Source: Anaerolineales bacterium (GTDB lineage: Bacteria; Chloroflexota; Anaerolineae; Epilineales; JAANWY01). From it: 8,199 nt of DNA. The stretch covers positions 1-8,199 of the forward strand of contig JAANWY010000174.1 in the NCBI GenBank assembly GCA_018263655.1. Reading direction: 5' to 3'. The notes beneath the pieces were generated by a model, which ran no database searches, had not been told where the DNA came from, and worked only from the letters and a program-made list of their open reading frames with translations. This document shows, one piece after another, positions 1-5,858 of this stretch (position 1 is the stretch's first letter; every line of letters starts with the position of its first letter). Position numbers and translations under genes: made by a program.

Positions 1-740
1 GGCTTCACGTGTCGTGCCGGCCGGCCAACTTGGTCGAACTGCACCTGTTCCATGTCCTGCAGGGGGACGCCGGCACGCAGGGCCATCGCGAAACCGTCGC
101 CGGTGCTGGTTCGGGCGTTCGACGTGATGGGGTAGAGCTGGCCGGCACCGCCGGTGCCAAGGATAACGGCCTTGGCCTGGAAAGTCAACAGCTTTCCCGT
201 CTGCAGGTCGACGGCCGTGATGCCGGCGGCTGCCCCGTCTTGCACGATGAGGTCGATGGTTAGCAAATCCTGATAGATTCTGATATCGAGCCGGCGGGTG
301 CGCCGCTGTAGAACGTTGATGATCCCCAGCCCGGTGCGATCGCCCTTGAAGGTGAGCTGGCGTCGATGACTGTGTCCGCCCAGATCGGCCAGGGCGTAGC
401 TGCCATCCTCGTTCTTATCGAAGCGCATGCCCCACTCGACCAGGTCAGCGATGCGGTCGCCGGCCTGATCGGCCATGAGACGCGTGAGGGCCTGATCGTT
501 GATGAACCGCCCGCCGATGACGCTGTCGCGGAAGTGGACGTCCGGGCTGTCCTCAGGCGGGCTCCAGGGGCCGACGGCGGCGGTCTGCTCGGCGCCCACG
601 GTGCTGCCACTCTTGCCCAGCACCGCCTTTTCCAGCACACAGACGCCGGCGCCGGCCGCGTGGGCTTTGATGGCCGCCATGAGGCCGGCGGCCCCCGAGC
701 CGACAACGACCACATCGGCACGGATGACTTCGAGATTCAC
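1..740 (-). CDS. FAD-dependent fumarate reductase/succinate dehydrogenase-type flavoprotein, N-terminal part (runs off left edge)
   Basis: This is the first ~246 residues of a flavoprotein of the SdhA/FrdA/NadB/AprA superfamily, which moves electrons between bound FAD and a dicarboxylate-like substrate. Visible parts are the dinucleotide-binding GSGAAG at residues 14-19, SGST at 44-47 where SdhA has its FAD-linking histidine (so FAD is probably non-covalent), GTGGAGQLYP at 195-204 and TGDG at 213-216. The start is a GTG at 740, chosen because GAGGG lies nine bases upstream (750-754) and homology begins at once. It is clearly paralogous to the flavoprotein at 4027-5697: both share a GPWS block, DVHFRD, GGHS and MEQVQF. 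After MEQVQF the frame gives DQVGRP, not the expected Phe-x-Pro-Ser/Thr-Gly, so either it diverges here or a base is missing near 19-24. The substrate half of the protein lies outside the window. Family assignment is secure; substrate is unknown. Confidence 0.88.
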   Translation of the reverse strand, partial: MNLEVIRADVVVVGSGAAGLMAAIKAHAAGAGVCVLEKAVLGKSGSTVGAEQTAAVGPWSPPEDSPDVHFRDSVIGGRFINDQALTRLMADQAGDRIADLVEWGMRFDKNEDGSYALADLGGHSHRRQLTFKGDRTGLGIINVLQRRTRRLDIRIYQDLLTIDLIVQDGAAAGITAVDLQTGKLLTFQAKAVILGTGGAGQLYPITSNARTSTGDGFAMALRAGVPLQDMEQVQFDQVGRPARHVK

Positions 741-749
741 GTTAGGCGG

Positions 750-754
750 CCCTC
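750..754 (-). promoter_or_regulatory. ribosome binding site supporting a GTG start
   Basis: On the minus strand GAGGG stands nine bases before the GTG at 740. No in-frame ATG gives a longer protein that matches the family, and the FAD-binding fold begins within ten residues of this GTG, so this site decides the start. Confidence 0.55.
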
Positions 755-769
755 GCAGTTCTGAGTGGG

Positions 770-798
770 TTGCTTGCTATTAGCGGAACTGGTACAAT
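770..798 (+). promoter_or_regulatory. candidate sigma-70-type promoter for the DUF2283 gene
   Basis: TTGCTT (770-775) and TACAAT (793-798) are separated by exactly 17 bases. The -10 box matches the consensus at five of six positions. It lies in the 116-base gap between two divergent genes and would place the transcription start about 50 bases before the ATG at 857. The call rests on sequence match only. Confidence 0.4.
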
Positions 799-856
799 CC
801 TCAACAACTTCGTTGCCACCGCCTTCTTCAAGCATATTTGGCTAAAGGGTTGAGAA

Positions 857-1237
857 ATGAACAAAGAACCGGTTCTTTCCTACGACAAAGAAGCTGACGT
901 GCTGTATATTTCCTTCTCGCCTGGCGAAAAGGCAACGACAGCCGTTGAACTGAATGACAACATTCTGCTGCGTTTCAATCGTGTTGAGAAGCGGGTCGTT
1001 GGGCTGACGCTTATGGACTTTTCAGTGCTGGTACAATTGACTGACATGGGGCCACGCAGCTTCCCTTTGAGTGGATTGAGAGAATTGGAACCAGATTGGC
1101 AAGACCTGGTGATGGAAATTGTTACCCAGCCACCAGTGAGCCAGATTTTGAAGGTTTCAGTCTATACGCCTTCCTTAGCTGAGACCATACCGATTGCCCT
1201 CGTTGATAGAGAGCTACTTCTGCCGGCGGCAGCCTGA
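857..1237 (+). CDS. DUF2283 family protein
   Basis: This is a 126-residue protein whose N-terminal half (about residues 7-60) has the DUF2283 pattern: a YDKEADVLYISF strand, then an acidic/polar turn, a strand around NILLRF, and a VVGLTLMDFS ending. The remaining 65 residues (a Trp/Glu-rich stretch, then two predicted strands) match nothing I recognise. AAAGGG at 844-849, seven bases before the ATG, supports the start. The molecular function of DUF2283 is not known; as I recall, members often sit next to small toxin-like DUF4258 genes, but none is visible here. The gene and its upstream region are lower in GC than the flanking genes and use more A/T-ending codons, which suggests recent acquisition. 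It is convergent with the membrane-protein gene, only 38 bases away. That gap holds a short weak dyad (AGAGA 1243-1247 / TCTCT 1254-1258) with no T-run. Confidence 0.8.
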   Translation: MNKEPVLSYDKEADVLYISFSPGEKATTAVELNDNILLRFNRVEKRVVGLTLMDFSVLVQLTDMGPRSFPLSGLRELEPDWQDLVMEIVTQPPVSQILKVSVYTPSLAETIPIALVDRELLLPAAA

Positions 1238-1275
1238 CCTCGAGAGATTCGATTCTCTATCTGCGTTTGGAGCGA

Positions 1276-1584
1276 TCATACAGCCCAGACACCGAGGCCC
1301 AATCCGATCAGGCCCCCACCAATCACACCGATCCCGAGGATTGGGGCCCACGTCTTCGTGATGATTGCGTCCGGGAGGCTGAGAAGGAGACCGAACAGCA
1401 GACCGCTCGCCCATAATGGCATGGGAAGGTCCGTTGCCCCTATCACAAACCCAATCGAGAATCTGTTGACAAACGCGCCCACCATCGCCGAGCGTCTGTC
1501 CTCGAACTCCAACGGGATCATCACGAGCACATCCAAGACCCCGAAGACCAGGCCGGCGACGATCCCGAGCGTCAGTTTACTCAT
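1276..1584 (-). CDS. small four-helix integral membrane protein of unknown function
   Basis: This 102-residue, very hydrophobic protein has about four predicted membrane segments: residues 5-25, 34-50, 54-73 and 80-102. The last is a glycine-rich GxGxxGGGxxGxGxG helix suited to tight packing. Polar landmarks are LEFEDRR at 25-31, GAFVNRF at 36-42 and LPDAIITKTWAPILG at 70-84. The pattern resembles a widespread family of uncharacterised bacterial membrane proteins whose name I do not know. Its ATG overlaps the stop of the preceding gene (ATGA, 1581-1584), so the two are probably translationally coupled. It contains no histidine, so it is not a haem-b anchor for the nearby fumarate reductase. 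Membrane location is well supported; role is unknown. Confidence 0.72.
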   Translation of the reverse strand: MSKLTLGIVAGLVFGVLDVLVMIPLEFEDRRSAMVGAFVNRFSIGFVIGATDLPMPLWASGLLFGLLLSLPDAIITKTWAPILGIGVIGGGLIGLGLGVWAV

Positions 1585-2216
1585 AATTGCTCACTCTGAC
1601 TCCGCTCAACCACAAAAAAGGCAACGTCGTTGGCAATCTCCCTGCACGTAATGGTGTCAACCGGAACGTCCGCACCGACCGCTTGACCGAACTCTTCCCT
1701 TGTAGAATTGATCCAATCCCCATCACCCTGCCGAGCGTGTTGATAGAACAGCAACACGTCACCGGCCTTCATTGCCCGTAGAACCGTTCGGATCTCGTGG
1801 TGGGTGACATGCTCGTAACCGTAGTTCTTGGGAGCAATCCCTATGTCCGGGTCCAACAACACGATGACGGGGTCGCTGTACTCCCCGATCTTGCTGGTGA
1901 CTTCGTTGAAGTAGGCGGTGCGGAAGTCCTCTCGAGTGTGGAATCCAGGACGCCACTGAAACAGGTCCTTGTGGATGTCGATATTCAGGTCTACGCTCGC
2001 CGCCAGCCGTTGAATATCGTCGATGTCGTGGAAGTACCGGGCGACTTCGAGTGGTAGAGGTTCCGTGGTTTCGTCCATGTGGAGGCGATAATTCGGTCGG
2101 TCAGGACGATAAAGGGCGACTTGCAGCACGTCACGTATGGAACGTTTACGAGCAAGGGCCAGAATCGCCCCCCATTTTACGACATCCCGTTTGTCCCCGT
2201 ACCACCAGTCACGCAT
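1581..2216 (-). CDS. uncharacterised 211-residue protein, possibly methyltransferase-like fold
   Basis: I do not recognise a named family. Conspicuous blocks are YGDKRDVVKW (residues 6-15), VLLDPDIGIAP (119-129), YEHVTHHEI (134-142), LLFYQHARQ (155-163) and ANDVAFFVVE (195-204). A hydrophobic strand ending in DPD, then a helix, then a strand LLFYQH is what Rossmann-type nucleic-acid methyltransferases show around their catalytic motif. The N-terminal DKRDVVKW block faintly recalls the ADVLKH start of RlmJ-like enzymes; this is analogy and not a homology result. No glycine-rich SAM motif is obvious. There is no signal peptide or membrane segment. GGGAG at 2226-2230 precedes the ATG at 2216, which is only 30 bases after the iron-sulfur gene's stop, and the end overlaps the next gene by four bases. 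It is probably cotranscribed with both. Confidence 0.78.
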   Translation of the reverse strand: MRDWWYGDKRDVVKWGAILALARKRSIRDVLQVALYRPDRPNYRLHMDETTEPLPLEVARYFHDIDDIQRLAASVDLNIDIHKDLFQWRPGFHTREDFRTAYFNEVTSKIGEYSDPVIVLLDPDIGIAPKNYGYEHVTHHEIRTVLRAMKAGDVLLFYQHARQGDGDWINSTREEFGQAVGADVPVDTITCREIANDVAFFVVERSQSEQL

Positions 2217-2245
2217 GGACAGTCACTCCCGCCGCCGAACGAATA

Positions 2246-3868
2246 CTAGCCTTCAAGCGCCTGACGTAGGATGCTGATGGGGTGGGCCACGGGGAGGCGG
2301 GTGCCGTGGTGCATCTGAACCTGACACGTGCCGCACTCACTCAAAGCCAGATCCGGCTCGGCCGCCTCCAGAGCTTCGAACAGATGCCGGCCCACGTCCA
2401 TGCTCACATCGTACTTCTCCGCTTTGAAGCCGTAGCTGCCCGACAGGCCGCAGCAAACGGTGTCCAGCACCTCGACCTCGAAATCGGGGATCTCGCGGAT
2501 CAGATCGATGAAGGGCAGGTCGATCTGCTGGGCTCGCAAGTGGCACGGCGTGTGATAAGCCGTGGCCATGGGCACTGGTTTCAACTCGTCCAGATCCAGT
2601 TCTCCAGCCTCGGCCATGAGGCGTAGGTACTCGCCCAGATCGTAGGTCCGGCCGGCCATCTCTTCAGCCGCTTCGAGTCCCAGCACTTCCGTGTAGTCGT
2701 GCTTGAGCATCAGGCTGCAACTGGTGCAGGTCGCGATCACGTCGTACCCCTGCTCCAGCCAGGGTTGGAAGGAGGCCAGGTTCGCCTCGGCGCGTTGCCG
2801 GGCGCTGTTCATGTCTCCGTTGCTGACCAGCGGCAAGCCACAGCATCGCTGCTCAGGCGCCTCCACGTGGACCCCCAGGCGCTCGAGCGCGGCGACCATG
2901 TCCTTCCCAGGTTGGGTGTCACTGTAGTTGCCGTAACAGCCCACAAAGTAGACGACCTTGCGCTCGGCAGTGGCGGGGTCGGTCTGGGTGGATCGGTCGG
3001 CAAACCAGCGCTTGAAGGGCGCGGTGTAGGCTGGCATGTCGGCGTGCCGGCTGATGCCCAACGTAGCCTCCATGCCGCGCCGAACAATGCCGTTGTGTAG
3101 AGCGTGGTTGCTCAGTGGTGGGGTCAGACTTCCCAGTTGCCCCATCAACTCGGCGCGCCCCATCAGCCAGTCCCGCAGACTTTGTCCCTGCTCCTGAATG
3201 TAGGCATCCTTGGCCTGCGCGTTGGCGCGGTTGAGGGCGACGCCGGACGGGCAAGCCACGTGGCAGTTCAGACACAGGCTGCACGTGTCAGCGTTTCTTT
3301 CGATTGGCGCGGCCGAGGAACCGTTCCGCTTGATCCGGACGCCGGTACTGAGCGTGGTAGCGAGCAACGCCGGATCGGGGAACTGCTTGTCAAGCTTCGC
3401 CGCAACAGGGCAAGCGGAGCTACAGACCAGACATCCGATGCAGCGGGCCAGATTTGGGTAATCGATCTCGACGTCGGGCAGGGAGGCTGCCGGCGAGGTC
3501 ACGGACTCGGTCTCCAGAGCATAGGCAACCGTACGCGCCTGGCCTTCCTCAAATCGCGCGCGGTCTACGATGAGGTCCTTGACGACGAGGAAATTGGGTA
3601 GGGGGCCGAGGTACAAGTCTTGGCCATCGACCATGGTTCGACAGGCGAGGACAGGCTTGCCGTTCAAGGAGACCGCGCAGCTTCCACACTTGCCGGCCTG
3701 GCAGGCGGACCGGAAGGCGAGGCCGTCATCCTGATAGCCCTGAATCTCGGCCAACACTTCCAGCACCGTCATACTGGGATGGTGTTCGATCTGATAGCTC
3801 CGAACGTACGATGCAGGACTTCTGTCGGGGTCGTGACGATCAATATCTACTTTGAACACATCGGCCAT
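2246..3868 (-). CDS. fumarate reductase/succinate dehydrogenase iron-sulfur subunit fused to two CCG (HdrB/GlpC/SdhE-type) domains
   Basis: This 540-residue electron-transfer subunit is about twice as long as a usual SdhB. Residues 1-110 form the [2Fe-2S] domain with C56, C61, C64 and C76 in the SdhB spacing. Then come two ferredoxin motifs, C143/C146/C149/C153 and C196/C199/C202/C206. Both are CxxCxxCxxxCP, so both can hold [4Fe-4S]; ordinary SdhB has a [3Fe-4S] site in second place. The C-terminal half has two cysteine-rich CCG domains: C311, C342-C343, C381, C384, and C442, C472-C473, C512, C515. In heterodisulfide reductase such cysteines hold non-cubane clusters that handle thiols. TfrB of methanogens has this domain order; GlpC and a fused SdhB-SdhE are alternatives. 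GGAG at 3879-3882 precedes the ATG by ten bases. It presumably pairs with the flavoprotein just upstream. There is no signal peptide, so it acts in the cytoplasm. Architecture is certain; the electron partner is inferred. Confidence 0.93.
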   Translation of the reverse strand: MADVFKVDIDRHDPDRSPASYVRSYQIEHHPSMTVLEVLAEIQGYQDDGLAFRSACQAGKCGSCAVSLNGKPVLACRTMVDGQDLYLGPLPNFLVVKDLIVDRARFEEGQARTVAYALETESVTSPAASLPDVEIDYPNLARCIGCLVCSSACPVAAKLDKQFPDPALLATTLSTGVRIKRNGSSAAPIERNADTCSLCLNCHVACPSGVALNRANAQAKDAYIQEQGQSLRDWLMGRAELMGQLGSLTPPLSNHALHNGIVRRGMEATLGISRHADMPAYTAPFKRWFADRSTQTDPATAERKVVYFVGCYGNYSDTQPGKDMVAALERLGVHVEAPEQRCCGLPLVSNGDMNSARQRAEANLASFQPWLEQGYDVIATCTSCSLMLKHDYTEVLGLEAAEEMAGRTYDLGEYLRLMAEAGELDLDELKPVPMATAYHTPCHLRAQQIDLPFIDLIREIPDFEVEVLDTVCCGLSGSYGFKAEKYDVSMDVGRHLFEALEAAEPDLALSECGTCQVQMHHGTRLPVAHPISILRQALEG

Positions 3869-3918
3869 TTGTCTACGTCTCCGGTACTATTTCCGTCGTA
3901 TCCGTTCAGGTAGTGGGG

Positions 3919-4016
3919 ACCCTTGCGAAGGTTTGCCAATCGCATTCGGGTCGAGGTGCCCCTCGCCAGTCGAAAATCGGCCTCTAGCCTAGGCTACACC
4001 CAACCTTCGCAAGGGT
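3919..4016. repeat. 15-base inverted repeat, each arm a CCTT-N3-AAGG dyad, between the flavoprotein and iron-sulfur genes
   Basis: ACCCTTGCGAAGGTT (3919-3933) is the exact reverse complement of 4002-4016. Each arm also contains its own small dyad, CCTT-GCG-AAGG centred on 3926 and CCTT-CGC-AAGG centred on 4009, 83 bases apart (about eight DNA turns). Between the arms lie a perfect 12-base palindrome TAGCCTAGGCTA (3985-3996) and a CGAGG/CCTCG hairpin (3952-3965). The whole is in the 158-base gap between two genes that should encode one enzyme, and the first arm lies ten bases after the flavoprotein stop. It could be a paired operator, an RNA-processing or attenuation stem, or a dispersed intergenic palindrome. 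The sequence alone does not separate these. Confidence 0.75.
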
Positions 4017-4026
4017 AGCTGAACGC

Positions 4027-5697
4027 TTACAGTTCCGTCACCTCCGCAGGTCTGAGCGTCACCATTGGGACATCTCCCTCCATCTGTACCTCGGTGCAGA
4101 GCGGGGGTGACGTGGAGTCTGGCTCCGAAAAATCTTCCCGAAAATGTGCGCCCCGACTCTCCTCGCGTGCCAGAGCGGATCGGACCATGCTCTGTCCCAC
4201 CGCCACCATCTTCTCCAGTTCCAGGTATGCGACCATGCTGCGATTATGATGCAAGCCTGGACCGTCGATGCTCACGCGGGGAAGCACTTCTTGCTTGAGT
4301 TCCTCCAGACCGTCCAGGGCCTCTGTCAGGCCTCGGGCGCTGCGAACCACGCCGGCGTGCTGCCACATCAGCTCGCGTAGCCGATCCTTACCTTGGGCTG
4401 CCGTCAGTTTACCTCGCCCTCTGTTCAACAAGCTCTGCAGGCGGGTCTCTTCCTCCGCGATCTGCTCCTCGCTAGTGTCCACACGCTCTGCATCGCGAGC
4501 GTAGCGGGCTGCGCCGGCTCCCGCGCGTGCGCCGAACACCACGATGCCGGCCAGGCTGTTGCCGCTGAGCCGATTGCCGCCCTGTGCGCCGCCGGAGACT
4601 TCGCCGGCGGCGAATAGGCCAGGCAGCGAGGTTTGTCCGTCAAGGTCAATCTCGACCCCGCCCATGAAGTAGTGCGCGGCCGGCGCTATCTCGACCTGCT
4701 GCCGGCGAAGATCGTAGCCCCGCTCCTGGCACATCTCCAGCTCGTGCATGAAGCTGCGGAAGGTGTGTTCGGGAACGTCCGTGGCATCCAGGTAGACCCC
4801 GCCATGCTCTGTGCCCCGGCCGGCGGCGATCTCGGCGTGGATGGCGCGGGAGAGCCGATCGCGGGTGGTCTTCTCCAGCAACTCGGGCGCGTAGCGCTCC
4901 ATGAAACGCTCGTTGCCGGCGTTGTACATGGTGGCGTATTCCTGAATGCCCAGGATGAAGCCGCGCAGCGATGGTGGGTAGACCAGGCCGCTGGGGTAGA
5001 ACTGCACCTGCTCCATGTTGATCAGGTGAGCGCCGGCACGCAGGGCCAACGCCAGGCCGTCGCCGGTACAGTGGATGGGGTTGCTGGTGGTGGGATAGAG
5101 CTGACCGATGCCGCCGGTGGCCAGGACGATGGCCGGCGCGCTGACCTGGACGAGGTCCCCGGCGCCCAAGTCGACTCCCATCGCTCCCATGACCACATCG
5201 TCGCGCGTCAGGAGGCGAGTCGCCATCACGTCGTGATGATGCTCCACTCCGTCGCAGCGGAGGAGCTGCGTGCCGAGCACCTTGGTCATCTGGAGGCCGA
5301 CGCGATCGCTGATGGCCATGATGCGCGGGTAGCTGTGCCCGCCGGCCCGGTCCAGGACGTAACGCCCGTCTGGCTCGCGGTCGAACTGGAGCCCCCAGCT
5401 TTCCATCTCCGTGATGCGTCCTGACGCTTCCTCGACCAGGGTGCGGACCAGTGGCTGATCGTTCAGGTACGAACCGCCGACCACGGTGTCGCGGAAGTGC
5501 ACGTCGAGGCTGTCGCCTGGTGTGCTCCACGGGCCAACGGCGGCGACGCCGGCGCCACTCACGGTGCTGCCGCTCCGTCCCACCAGCCCCTTGTCCCAGA
5601 TGGTGACACGCGCGCCGGCGTCGGCAGCCCGGATAGCTGCATACAGCCCGGCGCCGCCGGTCCCGATTACCAGCACATCGGTTTCGTAGCGCTTCAA
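4027..5697 (-). CDS. FAD-dependent fumarate reductase/succinate dehydrogenase-type flavoprotein subunit (TfrA-like)
   Basis: This complete 556-residue flavoprotein of the SdhA/FrdA superfamily should catalyse fumarate/succinate interconversion or act on a close analogue. FAD binding is shown by GTGGAG (12-17), DRVG (131-134), ATGGIGQLYP (193-202) and AAGE (363-366). Catalytic residues align: R245 in PSLRG (FrdA proton-shuttle Arg), H342 in AHYFMGG, and R376 in NRLSGNSLA. Two residues differ from classical SdhA. SGST (42-45) replaces the region of the FAD-linking histidine, so FAD is probably non-covalent, as in NadB or TfrA. The HPTG motif reads YPSG (234-237), with Tyr for a substrate-binding His. 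The C-terminal ESRGAHFREDF (513-523) is typical of the family. The start is TTG, fixed by AGGAGA seven bases upstream. There is no Tat signal, so the enzyme is cytoplasmic. It precedes its likely iron-sulfur partner by 158 bases. Substrate is inferred. Confidence 0.93.
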   Translation of the reverse strand: MKRYETDVLVIGTGGAGLYAAIRAADAGARVTIWDKGLVGRSGSTVSGAGVAAVGPWSTPGDSLDVHFRDTVVGGSYLNDQPLVRTLVEEASGRITEMESWGLQFDREPDGRYVLDRAGGHSYPRIMAISDRVGLQMTKVLGTQLLRCDGVEHHHDVMATRLLTRDDVVMGAMGVDLGAGDLVQVSAPAIVLATGGIGQLYPTTSNPIHCTGDGLALALRAGAHLINMEQVQFYPSGLVYPPSLRGFILGIQEYATMYNAGNERFMERYAPELLEKTTRDRLSRAIHAEIAAGRGTEHGGVYLDATDVPEHTFRSFMHELEMCQERGYDLRRQQVEIAPAAHYFMGGVEIDLDGQTSLPGLFAAGEVSGGAQGGNRLSGNSLAGIVVFGARAGAGAARYARDAERVDTSEEQIAEEETRLQSLLNRGRGKLTAAQGKDRLRELMWQHAGVVRSARGLTEALDGLEELKQEVLPRVSIDGPGLHHNRSMVAYLELEKMVAVGQSMVRSALAREESRGAHFREDFSEPDSTSPPLCTEVQMEGDVPMVTLRPAEVTEL

Positions 5698-5704
5698 GCT
5701 TGAT

Positions 5705-5710
5705 TCTCCT
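5705..5710 (-). promoter_or_regulatory. strong ribosome binding site fixing a TTG start
   Basis: On the minus strand AGGAGA stands seven bases before the TTG at 5697. The FAD-binding strand begins at residue 6 from this TTG, and no ATG or GTG nearby gives as good a fit, so the rare start codon is well supported. Confidence 0.7.
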
Positions 5711-5779
5711 GTGAAAATACCAGTGACCGGCCAAACTCGTTTGGCACGTGATCAGTGAACAGCGACCTTAGGGACTTCC

Positions 5780-5842
5780 AGGGAAATAAACCTCCCAAAA
5801 ATGGCCTGTTTCCCTCAGAAATCTTGGGTTTTTGGGAGGTTT
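5780..5842. repeat. interlocking inverted repeats (two mutually exclusive hairpins) in the flavoprotein leader
   Basis: AAACCTCCCAAAAA (5788-5801) pairs perfectly over 14 bases with 5829-5842. Inside its loop, TTTCCCT (5809-5815) is the reverse complement of AGGGAAA (5780-5786), which lies one base outside the long stem. Both stems cannot easily form together: one base would have to span a 14-base-pair stem. They are therefore alternative structures. The site lies 80-145 bases before the TTG start. It could be an attenuator-like switch, a weak terminator for the upstream gene (no T-run follows on the minus strand), or a protein-binding dyad. Confidence 0.6.
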
Positions 5843-5858
5843 TAAATTCTGGAATCCC

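Noticed and set aside
260..764. Several open frames of 90-150 codons on both strands over the left-edge flavoprotein
   Set aside because: Only the GTG-started minus frame from 740 has the FAD-binding motifs; the others are low-complexity shadows.
1238..1275. Intrinsic terminator between the convergent DUF2283 and membrane-protein genes
   Set aside because: Only a five-base AT-rich stem without a T-run is present.
1276..1584. Small membrane protein as the haem-b/quinone anchor of the fumarate reductase
   Set aside because: It has no histidine to bind haem, is separated from the reductase by an unrelated gene, and resembles a stand-alone uncharacterised family.
4633..5734. Long open frames on both strands overlapping the complete flavoprotein gene (up to about 360 codons)
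   Set aside because: Their translations are Arg/His/Ala-rich without any domain, as expected for off-frame reading of a GC-rich gene, while the 556-residue frame shows full family homology.
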